The translations under genes were made by a program, and so were the position numbers. 64,000 nt of DNA from JAXLQL01 sp046331625 (GTDB taxonomy: Bacteria > Acidobacteriota > Terriglobia > Bryobacterales > Bryobacteraceae): NCBI GenBank assembly GCA_046331625.1, contig JAXLQL010000002.1, forward strand, positions 558,001-622,000. Reading direction: 5' to 3'. This document shows positions 17,048 through 26,905 of this stretch, piece by piece. The notes beneath the pieces are model-generated. The model saw nothing but the letters and a program-made list of their open reading frames with translations, was not told the origin of the DNA and searched no databases. How positions within the stretch are numbered: the first letter of the stretch is position 1; every line of letters begins with the position of its first letter.

Positions 17048-18229
17048 GTGAGCGAACGATTGCTTCGGTGGGCGCGCTGGGGCGCGGTGCTTCTATGCGC
17101 CTCGACGATTCTCGTCGCGGTGCTCGACGATGGTCAGGCCGCCGGAATCAGTGGCTGGTTGGGAAAGCCGGCGCTGTCGCTGCTGGGAGCGGTCTACTGT
17201 GTGCTGTTGGCGGCGGTGTTGCGGCCCGGATTCACCGCTCTGGCAGCCACGCATCGGGCGAGGTATCTCGGGATGGCCATGGCGGCATCGCTCGCGTTGG
17301 ATTTCGACAACCTGGCATCCTTGAATCTCTTCGCGCTTCCGTTCGCGATCCCGGCCGGGCGGCGGCGGCCGTGGATATGGGCCCAAGCCGGAATTCTGCT
17401 CATCCACTTTCAAGCCTGGTTGAAGCTCTACGATCCCGCGCAGCGCGCCAAACTCGCTTCGATCTGGCCGGCGCAGAAGGGTGAACTGATGGCTGCCATC
17501 GGAGCGGGCTTGCTGCAGCTCGCGGCTTGGGCGTTGTTCGCCTACTTCGTGGGGAGCCTCTTGGTGCAACTCGAAACGGACCGCCGTTTGCTCCGCCGTT
17601 CGAACGCCGAACTGCGCGCCACCCGCACGATGCTGGCCGAGGCAACCCGAACCGAAGAGCGCCTGCGCATCTCCCGCGAGCTGCACGACTCAGTGGGCCA
17701 CTACTTGACCAGCTTGAGTCTGCAACTCGAAATCGCCGAGAACATCGGGACCGGCCCCGTGGCGGGACCCATCGGGCGAGCGAAGCTTCTGGTTCGCCTT
17801 CTGCTCGCGGAGGTCCGGGACGCGGCGGCGCAGTGGCGAGTGGAGCAGCCAGCGGCGTTGGCCGCGGCCATCCGGGAGTTGTGCGGGGAAATCCCTGGCC
17901 TGCGTGTGGAGCTCGACTTGGCCGCTGACCTTCCGCCCGCATCGCCCGGCACCACGAATGCGTTGTTCCGAATCGTGCAAGAGGCTCTCACCAATACGCT
18001 CCGGCACAGCGGCGCACGGTCGTTTTCCGTCAAGCTCCAGAAGAAGGACAATCAGTTCGAACTGGACATTCGCGATGACGGTAGAGGCGCCGCGTGCTAT
18101 CGATCGGGTACGGGCTTGACGGGCATGAAGGAGCGCGTGCGGGACTTGGGTGGCGAACTCGAAATCGACTCGAGCCCGAGCTTCCATATACGGGCTCTGA
18201 TTCCGGCGGCGAAAGGACCCGAGGCGTGA
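17048..18229 (+). CDS. NarL-type sensor histidine kinase
   Basis: 393 aa from a GTG start. Residues 1-180 have about five hydrophobic segments and no recognised input domain. A short coiled coil (about 183-207) leads to the HisKA_3 dimer domain with RISRELHDSVGHYLTSL, where the phosphorylated His is near residue 214. The ATPase domain at about 300-388 has FRIVQEALTNTLRHSGA (N box) and DDGRG, then GTGLTGMKERV (G boxes). It would phosphorylate the response regulator encoded directly downstream, whose GTG start overlaps this stop codon. Confidence 0.9.
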   Translation: MSERLLRWARWGAVLLCASTILVAVLDDGQAAGISGWLGKPALSLLGAVYCVLLAAVLRPGFTALAATHRARYLGMAMAASLALDFDNLASLNLFALPFAIPAGRRRPWIWAQAGILLIHFQAWLKLYDPAQRAKLASIWPAQKGELMAAIGAGLLQLAAWALFAYFVGSLLVQLETDRRLLRRSNAELRATRTMLAEATRTEERLRISRELHDSVGHYLTSLSLQLEIAENIGTGPVAGPIGRAKLLVRLLLAEVRDAAAQWRVEQPAALAAAIRELCGEIPGLRVELDLAADLPPASPGTTNALFRIVQEALTNTLRHSGARSFSVKLQKKDNQFELDIRDDGRGAACYRSGTGLTGMKERVRDLGGELEIDSSPSFHIRALIPAAKGPEA

Positions 18230-18867
18230 CGCGGATTGTCATCGTCGAAGACGAACTGCTGTTCCGGCTCGGCATGAAAGAGCTGCTTTCGTTGAGGTCC
18301 GCGTTTCAAGTGGTGGGCGAGGCGGCCAATGGCGCCGAGGCCCGGCAAGTGGTGGAGTCCGCGAAGCCGGATCTGATCTTGCTCGACATGCGGCTGCCTG
18401 GAACATCGGGAGTCGAGTTGGTGAGGCACTGGCGCGAAGTGGGAGTGACCGTCCCCATCCTGCTGTTGAGCACGTTCGACGACGACGATAGCTTCTTCGA
18501 GGGGCTTCGGTACGGCGCTAACGGCTTTCTGCGCAAGGACGTGAGCATGTCGGAACTCGAGTCGGCGATTGCCACGGTCCTGCGGGGCGAGCGTTACTTG
18601 AAGCCGGCGGTAACCGAGACGGCGCGACGGCACCTCGAGCAAAAAGCGGCGCATTTCGAAAGCTCGGCTCTGCCGGATCCGCTGAGTCCGCGGGAGGTGG
18701 AAGTGCTCCGTCTGATGGCGGGTGGCTTGAGCAATCGCGAGATCGCGGATGCGTTCGGGACTTCGGAGACGACAGTGAAGAGCCAGGTTTCGAGCATCAT
18801 CTCGAAGCTGGGTGTTCGCGACCGGATTCGTGCGGTTTTGTTCGCGCTCGAGAAGGGCTACATTTGA
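18226..18867 (+). CDS. LuxR/NarL-family response regulator
   Basis: 213 aa from the GTG at 18226, which overlaps the kinase stop (GTGA). The receiver domain at 1-120 has the acidic pair VIVEDE, phospho-acceptor Asp54 (LILLDMRLPG), switch Ser/Thr (LLLSTFD) and Lys (FLRKD). The LuxR-type helix-turn-helix is at about 150-210: LSPREVEVLRLMAGGLSNRE, then TVKSQVSSIISKLGVRDR. It likely regulates genes of unknown identity; the divergent serine hydrolase and the convergent TonB-dependent receptor are close candidates. Confidence 0.9.
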   Translation: MTRIVIVEDELLFRLGMKELLSLRSAFQVVGEAANGAEARQVVESAKPDLILLDMRLPGTSGVELVRHWREVGVTVPILLLSTFDDDDSFFEGLRYGANGFLRKDVSMSELESAIATVLRGERYLKPAVTETARRHLEQKAAHFESSALPDPLSPREVEVLRLMAGGLSNREIADAFGTSETTVKSQVSSIISKLGVRDRIRAVLFALEKGYI

Positions 18868-18920
18868 CGGTCGCAAGCTGGTTGCGCCGCCACCATTTGC
18901 GGTGCAGCCCTCAGCCTGGG

Positions 18921-18934
18921 GGGACTTCAGTCCC
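18921..18934 (+). repeat. REP-like repeat, hairpin half only
   Basis: GGGACTTCAGTCCC followed by GCTGCCGG, the same hairpin half as in the full copies at 5071-5113 and 59072-59120. It lies between the convergent ends of the response regulator and the TonB-dependent receptor, where it could also act as a bidirectional terminator. Confidence 0.5.
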
Positions 18935-18945
18935 GCTGCCGGTAC

Positions 18946-21900
18946 CTAGAACAGGTACTTGACGCCGAACTGCACCACGCGCGGATCCGATGCGCTGGTG
19001 ATGCGCCCGAAATTCGCCGTTCCCACTGTCAGCCCGGGATTTCCGAGGTTCGGATGGTTAGCGAAATTGAAGAACTCCGTCCGGAACTGGACCCGATGCC
19101 GCTCGGTGAGCGCGAACGTCTTGTAAATCGAGAAATCCCAACTCACCGATCCTGGACCGAGGAATGTTCCCCAGCCGAGATTGCCGGGCGTGTAGGCCGG
19201 CGGCGCGGCGAAGACGGCCGTGTTGAACCACTGATTGATCGAAGCGTTGGCGATCGACTTATCGCCGCCGAGGTAGTTCGCGCGAGCGTTGCCTTGGCCC
19301 GTGTTCAGCGGATCTCCGGCCACGTTCACCGTCATTGGGCGTCCGCTCTGGCGCGTGAAGATTCCGGCGACATCCCACCCGCCGAGCACCCAATCGGCCG
19401 CGCCGCCGTGCGACATCATGCGGCGTCCCTTGCCGAACGGGAGCTCATAGATCACGTTGGCCGTGAAGCGCTGGCGCAGGTCGTAATTCGGATCGCCCTT
19501 CTCGCACGAGTTGAAACAATACGGGTACTGCACGTTGGTGCCGCCCTTGTCGCCTGTGGACGATGGCACGTCAGTCAACGCCTTGCCGTAGGCGTAGCTC
19601 GCGAGCACGAGCAGCCCACCTGTCATGCGCCGCTCGAGTTGCATCTGCAACGAATGATAGGTCGCGTTGCCCCAAGGTTCGGTGACGAAGATGTTGCCGA
19701 GGTCGGGACGCAGGATGCGCCGCGCCTGAATCGGTCCGGCCGCCGGAGGCGCGAAGTTGAAGTTGATTCCCTTGGCGAGGCGCGTGGACTTGTTGCCGAC
19801 GTAGCTCACCTCGAACACCGTGTTGCGCGCGAGCTCCTGCTCGATGCCGAGCGTGTAGAACTGCACGTAGCCGATCTTGAGGTCCTGCGCGATGCCGTAG
19901 GCGGTGGGCGCTCCGGCCGAGGCGCCGGAGGTGGGGAAGGGATCGCTCAGCGTGATGGTGGGCGCCGTCGACAGGCTGGTGAACGTCAGCACGTTTCCGA
20001 ACGGCGGATTGTAGGGCAGGAACAGGAACTCGTCATAGTTGTTCTTGTTGAAGTAGACGCCGTAGCCGCCGCGGGCGACGGTCTTGTTGGTGGCGAACGG
20101 CCGCCACGCGAACCCGAAGCGCGGAGCCAGGTTGTTGCGGTCTGTGCGGTAGACGGGCGAGTTCTTCGAGAACGGCGGGAATTGAAAATCTCCGCGCGCG
20201 GGGTTGAAGTTCATCACCTGGCCGGGCCTGTCGACGGGAGCTCCATCCACCTCATAACGCAGACCGATGTTGAGCGTGAGCTTCGGGGTGACGCGCCAGT
20301 CGTCTTGGATGTAGAGGCCGTAGTCGTACATGCGCATGTCGCTGGTGGAGATGTAGCTCGACGCGCCCACTGACGTGACGCGCGGAATGCCCAATAGAAA
20401 ATCGCCCAGGTTGTCGCCGGCGAAGTTGCCGTCGAATGTAAGCGTGCCCTTCTTGTTCTGCGGCACTTGCTGGAAGATGGTGCGCTTGATGAGATCGGCG
20501 CCCATTTTGAGCGAGTGGCCACCGCGGTGGATCATCAAGTTGTCGACGATTTCGTAGTTGTTCTGCGTGGAGTAGTCGGGCGCGGAGCCGCTGGCGCCAA
20601 GGCCCGTGTAGCCGCTCACGCCGACGATCGGCAGGTCAGCGAATTTTGGATCGCGCGTCACCAGCGGCAGGCTGTTCTGCGTGGAGAATTGCGGGAAGCT
20701 CGAAAGCGGCGTATCGAGGAAACGGATGCGCGTGTATCCCAGGCGGAGTTCGTTGAGCACGTTCGGCGAGAAGGTGTGCGTCTCGGCGAGCACGACGCTT
20801 TGCGACGTGTCTTCGGTGTAAACGGCGAACGGCGGAATCACGGGAGCGCGGCTGTCTTGAATCTTGCCGAAGGCGTAGCGGGCGAAGATCTGATCTTTGT
20901 CGGAGAGGCGATGATCGGCGCGGCCGAGATAGTCATTGTTGGTCACCGCTTCGCTGAATGCGGAGATGTAGTTGCGGCTCGGATCGCCGGGATTGTTCTG
21001 CGCGGGCCAGAATGTGCCGATCGTCTTCGACAGCGGATGAATGCGCGAGGCGGGAATCACCGCGCCCGGGAACGGCGCGCGCGCGGCGAACGGATCGACG
21101 ATCGGCTTGCCCAGCGTCGAGAGGTCGCCACCGAGTTGCGCGGCGGTGGGGATGCGGTTGGTGCTCGTGTTGGCTTGGCGCAGGCGCGTGCCGTCATAGC
21201 TGACGAAGAAGAAGGTCTTGTCGCGCCGCACCGGACCGCCGAGCACTCCGCCGAACTGGTTCCGGCGCAGGTTCGGCGCGCGGCCGGTGGTGTCGAAGAG
21301 GTTGCGCGTGTCGAGCTTGTCATTGCGGACGAATTCGAAGGCGGTTCCGTGGAGCGCGTTCGTGCCGGTCTTCACGGCGACGTTGACGGTGCTACCCGAG
21401 ACGCCGCCGAACTCGGCCGGATAGATTCCTTTGATGAGCGTGAACTCGGCAACGGAGTCCATGCTCGGCAGCAAACGCGCGCGATTGCCGGTGAGCTCGC
21501 CCACTTGAATGCCGTCGAGCCGGAACGCGTTGTTCGAGTTGCGTTGACCGTAGACACTGCCGGTGGCTTGGTCCTTGATCACGGTGCCGACGGAGCCCGA
21601 GGTGATGTTGTATCCATCGCCGGTGTTGACGCTCGCGGTGAGGCGCGTGAGTTGCATGAAGTTGCGGCCGTTGAGGGGGAGGTCGACGATGGCGCGCTCG
21701 GTGATGACTTGCGAGGTGGAGGAATCATCGGTCTTGATCACGGGAGATTCGCCGGTGATGGTCACGGTGTCACGCGTTTCGCCCACCTGAAGGCGATGGT
21801 CGATGCGGGCGCGTTGGTCGATGGTGAGGGTGACATCCTTGACTTCGCTGACGCGAAATCCGGCGGCTTGGGCGCGCACGTCATAGCGGCCGATGGGCAG

Positions 21901-22110
21901 CGAGAAGATCGTGTAGTTGCCGGAACCATCGGTGGTGACCGTGCGGGTGAGGCGCGTGTCGGCGTTCACTGCGGTGATGGTGGCGCCGGCGATGACGCCG
22001 CCGGTGGGGTCGGTGACGGTTCCCAACAGGTTTGCTGTGGCGCCGGTTTGGGCGTGAATACGAACAGCCAAGATCAAAGCCGCGGATGCAGCAAGAGCGA
22101 TGCGGTTCAT
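18946..22110 (-). CDS. Oar-like TonB-dependent receptor
   Basis: 1054 aa from the ATG at 22110, preceded by GGGAGG at 6 nt. Signal peptide MNRIALAASAALILAVRIHAQ. Residues 25-110 form a carboxypeptidase-regulatory-like domain (LLGTVTDPTGGVIAGATITA...). The plug is at about 125-240 (ITERAIVDLPLNGRNFMQLTRL, FRLDGIQVGEL), followed by the beta-barrel, which ends with LGVKYLF. The C-terminal aromatic residue fits an outer-membrane barrel. This expanded acidobacterial family is thought to import plant-derived sugars or peptides with TonB energy; ligand unknown. It is transcribed alone, divergent from cheA. Confidence 0.92.
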   Translation of the reverse strand: MNRIALAASAALILAVRIHAQTGATANLLGTVTDPTGGVIAGATITAVNADTRLTRTVTTDGSGNYTIFSLPIGRYDVRAQAAGFRVSEVKDVTLTIDQRARIDHRLQVGETRDTVTITGESPVIKTDDSSTSQVITERAIVDLPLNGRNFMQLTRLTASVNTGDGYNITSGSVGTVIKDQATGSVYGQRNSNNAFRLDGIQVGELTGNRARLLPSMDSVAEFTLIKGIYPAEFGGVSGSTVNVAVKTGTNALHGTAFEFVRNDKLDTRNLFDTTGRAPNLRRNQFGGVLGGPVRRDKTFFFVSYDGTRLRQANTSTNRIPTAAQLGGDLSTLGKPIVDPFAARAPFPGAVIPASRIHPLSKTIGTFWPAQNNPGDPSRNYISAFSEAVTNNDYLGRADHRLSDKDQIFARYAFGKIQDSRAPVIPPFAVYTEDTSQSVVLAETHTFSPNVLNELRLGYTRIRFLDTPLSSFPQFSTQNSLPLVTRDPKFADLPIVGVSGYTGLGASGSAPDYSTQNNYEIVDNLMIHRGGHSLKMGADLIKRTIFQQVPQNKKGTLTFDGNFAGDNLGDFLLGIPRVTSVGASSYISTSDMRMYDYGLYIQDDWRVTPKLTLNIGLRYEVDGAPVDRPGQVMNFNPARGDFQFPPFSKNSPVYRTDRNNLAPRFGFAWRPFATNKTVARGGYGVYFNKNNYDEFLFLPYNPPFGNVLTFTSLSTAPTITLSDPFPTSGASAGAPTAYGIAQDLKIGYVQFYTLGIEQELARNTVFEVSYVGNKSTRLAKGINFNFAPPAAGPIQARRILRPDLGNIFVTEPWGNATYHSLQMQLERRMTGGLLVLASYAYGKALTDVPSSTGDKGGTNVQYPYCFNSCEKGDPNYDLRQRFTANVIYELPFGKGRRMMSHGGAADWVLGGWDVAGIFTRQSGRPMTVNVAGDPLNTGQGNARANYLGGDKSIANASINQWFNTAVFAAPPAYTPGNLGWGTFLGPGSVSWDFSIYKTFALTERHRVQFRTEFFNFANHPNLGNPGLTVGTANFGRITSASDPRVVQFGVKYLF

Positions 22111-22260
22111 CGGGACCTCCCTGGGCAAGACTCGGCGGGGGCCGGTCGGCAACCAGTATACGTCTGGGCGTTCTCGATGGCATCCGGAGTGCTCGACGCA
22201 AGCAAACTTCCATCTTGCTCCGAGTGTTGCGGTCGATGAGGAACTCGAGACGAGAGGGTT

Positions 22261-24483
22261 ATGGATCTGTCAGAGGACCGGGAACTACTCCAGGAGTTTC
22301 TGGTCGAAACCGCCAACAATCTAGAGCAACTGGACCTCGACTTGGTTGGCCTCGAAAAGGCGCCCGAAGATCCGGCGCTGCTCAATCGTATCTTCCGCAC
22401 CATTCACACGGTGAAAGGCACGTGCGGATTTCTCGGGCTGATGGCGATGGAGCGAATCTCGCACAACGGCGAGAATGTGCTCAACCGGTTACGCGCGGGG
22501 GAACTCCGGCTCAACCACGTTCTGGCGTCGCTGATTCTCGAGATGGTGGATGCGCTGAAACGCGAGGCAGCGAGTCTCGAGGCAACGTTCGCCGAGACGG
22601 GGGAGACGTACGAGGCCCTGGTCAAGCGCCTGGAAGCGGCATCCGAAGCGCCGGCGGGAGAATACGAAGCTCCTCAGCGCCCCACCGAGCCGGCGCCGCA
22701 GGCTCCCGTTGTCGCAACGCTCGCACAACTGGACCGGGTCCAGGTAGCGGAGCCCGCCGTGAGTGTCGCCAAGCCCGTGCCAGAGGCCCCGCCCGAGAAC
22801 AAGCCGCAAGAGCCGCGAGCCGCCGCCGAATCCAAAGCCGCCGACTCGACCATTCGCCTCGACGTTTCGCTCGCGGACCGCATGGTGAACCTCGTCGGCG
22901 AACTGGTGCTGGTGCGCAACCAGATGATCGAAGCCGGAGAACGCGATGCCGCGGCGGCATCGCAAGCCCGCCACCGTCTCAACCTGATCACCTCCGAGCT
23001 CCAGGAAAGCGTCATGAAGACGCGCATGCAGCCGGTGGGAGCGGTGTGGAACAAGCTCCCGCGCATCGTGCGCGACCTCGGCGCGCAACTGGGCAAGCAA
23101 ATCAACCTCGTCATGGAAGGCGCCGAGACGGAAATGGATCGCTCGATCATCGAAGCGATTCGCGATCCGCTCACCCACATCGTGCGCAACTCGTGCGATC
23201 ACGGAATCGAAGGGCCTGAGCTTCGCCGTCAGCGCGGCAAGAGCGAACAAGGGACGTTGAATCTGCGCGCCTATCACGAGAGCGGTCAAGTGGTGATCGA
23301 GGTGACCGACGACGGCGGCGGCATCCACGTGGAAAGGGTGGGCGCCAAAGCGATCGAGAAGGGGCTGGTGACGAAGGCTCAACTCGACGCGATGAGCGAG
23401 CGCCAGATGCAGGAACTGATTTTTCTGCCTGGGTTCTCCACCGCCGAGAAGGTGAGCAACATCAGCGGCCGCGGCGTCGGCATGGACGTGGTGCGCAGCA
23501 ACATCCAGAGCATCGGAGGCACGTTCGAGCTTTCGAGCAAGTACACGCAGGGCACACGGCTCAGGATCCGCATTCCGCTCACGCTCGCTATCATTCCCGG
23601 ACTGTTGGTCTGGAGCGGCGGGCATCGCTTCGTGATCCCACAGGCGAGTCTGCTCGACCTGGTTCGCGTGGAAGGCGCGCAGGCCGAAAGCGCCGTGCAG
23701 TGGGTGGACGACAATCCGGTGTTCCGCCGGGGCGGCAAACTGTGGCCGCTCGTGCTCGTCAACAACGCGCTCGGGCTGCACTCACTGGCACGGGCCGGTG
23801 TGCTGACCATCGTGTTCGTGCAAGCGGAAGGCCGCCGTTTCGGGCTGGTAGTGGACTCGATCCAGAGCACGCGCGAGATCGTGGTGAAGCCGCTGGGGCG
23901 CATGGCGAAGCGGCTCGGGACCTATGCGGGCGCCACGATTCTCGACGACGGGAGCGTGGCGCTGATTGTCGATGTTCCCGGTTTGGCTCGCCGCGCGGGG
24001 CTGCCCGAAGTGGCCGAGGAACCACCGCGCCACGAAGCCGCAACGGCCTCCGATGATCGGCAAACGCTACTGCTGCTCGAAGCCGGATCGTGGCGCAACG
24101 CGGCGATCCCACTCGAACGCGTGGGCCGGCTCGAGCGGTTCGCACGGTCGTCGGTGGAGACATCGGCGGGCCGCGCCGTCGTTCAGTATCGCGGCGCGAT
24201 CCTGCCGCTGATCGGATTGGGCGCGGTCTTGGATGGCTCGCTCGATCGGCTGCCCGACTCCGCCGAGATTCCGACCGTAGTGGTGCACGCGGGCGGCGCC
24301 ACGGCAGGCCTGATGGTGGATCGCATTCGCGATATCCGCGCGGCGCGGCTCGAAGCCAAGCGTCCGCCCACGCATCCCGGGCTTCGCTGCACGGCGGTAT
24401 TTGATGGCAAGGTCTGCGACGTGATCGATCTCGACCGGATCCTGGCCGCTTCGGCGGCGTTCGGGGAGGGGCAATGCAGCTAG
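22261..24483 (+). CDS. cheA: chemotaxis histidine kinase CheA with two CheW-like domains
   Basis: 740 aa. The Hpt domain at 1-110 has the phospho-His49 in RTIHTVKGTCGFL. A linker rich in Pro/Ala is at about 125-195. The dimerisation and ATPase domains (about 195-440) have LVGELVLVRNQMIE, the N box IVRNSCDHGIE, and DDGGG and GRGVGMDVV. The CheW-like domain at 445-580 is followed by a second CheW-like domain at about 600-735 (LLLEAGSWRNAAIPLERVGRLERF). No receiver domain is fused. It would pass phosphate to a CheY or other regulator not encoded here. Its end overlaps cheW by 10 bp. Confidence 0.93.
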   Translation: MDLSEDRELLQEFLVETANNLEQLDLDLVGLEKAPEDPALLNRIFRTIHTVKGTCGFLGLMAMERISHNGENVLNRLRAGELRLNHVLASLILEMVDALKREAASLEATFAETGETYEALVKRLEAASEAPAGEYEAPQRPTEPAPQAPVVATLAQLDRVQVAEPAVSVAKPVPEAPPENKPQEPRAAAESKAADSTIRLDVSLADRMVNLVGELVLVRNQMIEAGERDAAAASQARHRLNLITSELQESVMKTRMQPVGAVWNKLPRIVRDLGAQLGKQINLVMEGAETEMDRSIIEAIRDPLTHIVRNSCDHGIEGPELRRQRGKSEQGTLNLRAYHESGQVVIEVTDDGGGIHVERVGAKAIEKGLVTKAQLDAMSERQMQELIFLPGFSTAEKVSNISGRGVGMDVVRSNIQSIGGTFELSSKYTQGTRLRIRIPLTLAIIPGLLVWSGGHRFVIPQASLLDLVRVEGAQAESAVQWVDDNPVFRRGGKLWPLVLVNNALGLHSLARAGVLTIVFVQAEGRRFGLVVDSIQSTREIVVKPLGRMAKRLGTYAGATILDDGSVALIVDVPGLARRAGLPEVAEEPPRHEAATASDDRQTLLLLEAGSWRNAAIPLERVGRLERFARSSVETSAGRAVVQYRGAILPLIGLGAVLDGSLDRLPDSAEIPTVVVHAGGATAGLMVDRIRDIRAARLEAKRPPTHPGLRCTAVFDGKVCDVIDLDRILAASAAFGEGQCS

Positions 24484-24917
24484 CCACATTCTGGGCCGGC
24501 GGACACCTGTTCGGCATTCCCGTGGAGCGGGTGCAAGAGGTGCTGCGCGATCAGCCGGAAACGAAGATTCCACTCGCTCCGCAAGCAGTGCGCGGGGTGA
24601 TGAATCTCCGTGGCCAAATCGTTACCGGAATCGATCTGCCGTTGCTGCTGGGCGATAGCGCCGAGGGCCGCGGCATCCACGTGATCGTCCAGTGGGAAGA
24701 CGAATTGGTGAGCTTGCGCGCCAACCGCATCGGCGATGTGGTTTCAGTGGAGGAATCGGCTCCTTCGGGCCGGCGGGAGCAGTTGACGGGCCGTGCGCAG
24801 GCGTTGGTGGAAGAAATCTACGAGTGGCGAGACCGGTTGGTGCTGGTGCTCGACACCCAAGCAGCGGTGGAGCGGGCCTGGGCTGGCGCGCCGCCGCAGG
24901 AATCGAAAACGGTGTAG
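24474..24917 (+). CDS. cheW: chemotaxis coupling protein CheW
   Basis: 147 aa, a single CheW domain: LATFWAGGHLFGIPVERVQEVL at the start, VRGVMNLRGQIVTGIDLPLLL in the middle, and VLVLDTQAAVERAW at the end. It bridges CheA and chemoreceptors. It is translated in an overlapping frame with cheA and lies 10 bp before the receptor gene, so the three form one operon. Confidence 0.93.
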   Translation: MQLATFWAGGHLFGIPVERVQEVLRDQPETKIPLAPQAVRGVMNLRGQIVTGIDLPLLLGDSAEGRGIHVIVQWEDELVSLRANRIGDVVSVEESAPSGRREQLTGRAQALVEEIYEWRDRLVLVLDTQAAVERAWAGAPPQESKTV

Positions 24918-24927
24918 GTGAGGAAAC

Positions 24928-26889
24928 ATGAATTGGTTGCAGCTCTCGAACAGCTTGCGCAGGACTTTGCTGGCGTGCTTCATTGCCGTTGGGCTCGCGC
25001 CGGTAGCCGTGATGTCGTTTCTCGGCTGGCAGCAGAATCGCTCTGCTTACGAGGAGTCCGGCCATCAGATGGCCGCTACGGCGTCTGCCTTGGCTGACAA
25101 AATCGACCGGAACTTCTTCGAACGCTACGGCGATGTGCAAGCCTTCGCGTTCCACCCCGCGGCGCGCTCGGCGGACCGCGCAGCCGCCCAGCGTGCGATG
25201 GACTTCTTCATGACTGCCTATGGCATGTACGACGTCATGATCATCGCCGATCTGTCCGGGCGGATCGTGGCCGCCAATACGGTCGACCATGAAGGCAAGC
25301 CGGCTAAGTGGACCTCTCCCGTGGGCGCAAACGTGAAGGGCGAAGAATGGTTCGAGCAATGTGTCTCCGGAAAGATTCAACCGGGGCAGACGTGGGTAGG
25401 CGACGTCAGCGCCGATCCGCTGGCTTCGCGTGCCACCGGAGCGCCCGGTACGCTCGCCTACAACTTTTCGGCGCCCATCTTCGACGGCAAACGAATCGTC
25501 GGCGTGTGGTCGAATCGCGCTTCCTGGAATCGGATCCCGGTTCCGGTGGTGACGGAATACGCCGAGCAATCGCGCAAGTCCGCCCCGTCGACGCAGGTGC
25601 TGTTGGTCGCCAAGTCCGGACTCACGTTACTCGCCACTCCCACTCCCGGTGGCGGCATCGAGTCTCTGAAAACCAACCTGGCCGACAAGGGATGGTCGCT
25701 CGCCAAGCCGATCGCACAAGGGCTCACGGGCTTCTCCACGGAGAGCCAGGAGACAGACCGGCTGGCCGGCTACGCCGTTTCCAAGGGCTTCGGCGCATAT
25801 CAAAGCAACGGTATGGCGGTGGTAGTGACGATGGCCTCCGATGAAGTTGGCTCGGGCATGACGGTGAGAGCGCGGCACAACATGATGCTCGGCGTCGCGA
25901 TCGTCATGGTGCTCGTGTGGTTGGGCAGCGTCATCGTGAGCCGCTCGGTATCGCCGATCGAAGGCGTCGTCGCCGCGCTCGAACGCGCCGCGAAGGGTGA
26001 TCTCACCGCCGAGGTGCGGTCCGAACGCCAAGACGAAATCGGGCGGCTCGCCTCTGCGGCAACGCAAATGCTCGAGAACACGCGCAAGACCCTTCGGGCG
26101 ATTACCGAGAGCGGGAATCGTTTGTCGGCCTCGGCCCAAAACCTCGATAAGATCAGCCAGACAGTGGCCAGCGCCGCCGAGGAAACCTCGGTGCAGGCAA
26201 GCACGGTTTCGATGAACTCCGATAGCGTCGCCAAGAACATGGAGCTGATGGCGACCAGTTCTGAACAGATGATGTCGTCGATTCGCGACATCGCCCGCGC
26301 CACCACGGAAGCGGCGCAGGTGGCGAAGTCAGCCGTCGATGTCGCCCAGAAGACCAACCGCACCATCGACAAGCTCGGCGCATCGTCGAGCGAAATCGGC
26401 AACGTGGTGAAGGTGATCAATTCGATCGCCGAGCAGACCAACCTGCTCGCCCTCAACGCGACCATCGAAGCGGCGCGCGCAGGCGAAGCCGGCAAGGGTT
26501 TCGCAGTAGTCGCCAACGAAGTGAAGAGTCTCGCCGAGCAGACCGCCAAGGCCACCGAAGACATCGCCCGCCGCGTGGAAGCCATCCAGGCCGACTCGGG
26601 TAGCTGCACCGAATCGATCTCCCACGTCAGCGAAGTCATCGACAAGATTCACGGCATCACCGGCGTGATCGCCGCGGCCATCGAACAGCAAAGCGCGACC
26701 ACTGCCGAGGTCAGCCGCAACGTCAACCAAGCCGTCAGCGGCGCCCACGAGATCGTGCGCAATATCTCCGAAGTCGCCGCAGCTACCAAAGACGGCACTC
26801 ACGCCGCGCTTCAGACTCGGGAGGCAGCCGAGGATCTGGCTGGCCTCTCGGGCAAGTTGACCGAGCTCGTTCAGCAGTTCCAGATTTGA
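24928..26889 (+). CDS. methyl-accepting chemotaxis protein
   Basis: 653 aa. TM1 is at about residues 12-33, then a periplasmic domain of about 280 residues that looks like a Cache-type sensor (DKIDRNFFERYGDVQAFAF..., MYDVMIIADLSGRIVAAN). TM2 (about 313-335) leads to a HAMP domain (RSVSPIEGVVAALERAAKGDL...) and the cytoplasmic signalling domain (about 400-653) with the hairpin tip IAEQTNLLALNATIEAARAGE. It has no CheR-binding pentapeptide at the C-terminus. It is the input of the CheA-CheW pair, but the stimulus and output are unknown. Convergent with the propeller gene at 26906. Confidence 0.93.
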   Translation: MNWLQLSNSLRRTLLACFIAVGLAPVAVMSFLGWQQNRSAYEESGHQMAATASALADKIDRNFFERYGDVQAFAFHPAARSADRAAAQRAMDFFMTAYGMYDVMIIADLSGRIVAANTVDHEGKPAKWTSPVGANVKGEEWFEQCVSGKIQPGQTWVGDVSADPLASRATGAPGTLAYNFSAPIFDGKRIVGVWSNRASWNRIPVPVVTEYAEQSRKSAPSTQVLLVAKSGLTLLATPTPGGGIESLKTNLADKGWSLAKPIAQGLTGFSTESQETDRLAGYAVSKGFGAYQSNGMAVVVTMASDEVGSGMTVRARHNMMLGVAIVMVLVWLGSVIVSRSVSPIEGVVAALERAAKGDLTAEVRSERQDEIGRLASAATQMLENTRKTLRAITESGNRLSASAQNLDKISQTVASAAEETSVQASTVSMNSDSVAKNMELMATSSEQMMSSIRDIARATTEAAQVAKSAVDVAQKTNRTIDKLGASSSEIGNVVKVINSIAEQTNLLALNATIEAARAGEAGKGFAVVANEVKSLAEQTAKATEDIARRVEAIQADSGSCTESISHVSEVIDKIHGITGVIAAAIEQQSATTAEVSRNVNQAVSGAHEIVRNISEVAAATKDGTHAALQTREAAEDLAGLSGKLTELVQQFQI

Positions 26890-26905
26890 TGGGCGTCAGA
26901 GGCCC

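Noticed and set aside
20467..22239. Plus-strand open frame of 590 codons inside the TonB-dependent receptor
   Set aside because: Shadow of the receptor gene on the other strand; no recognisable domain.
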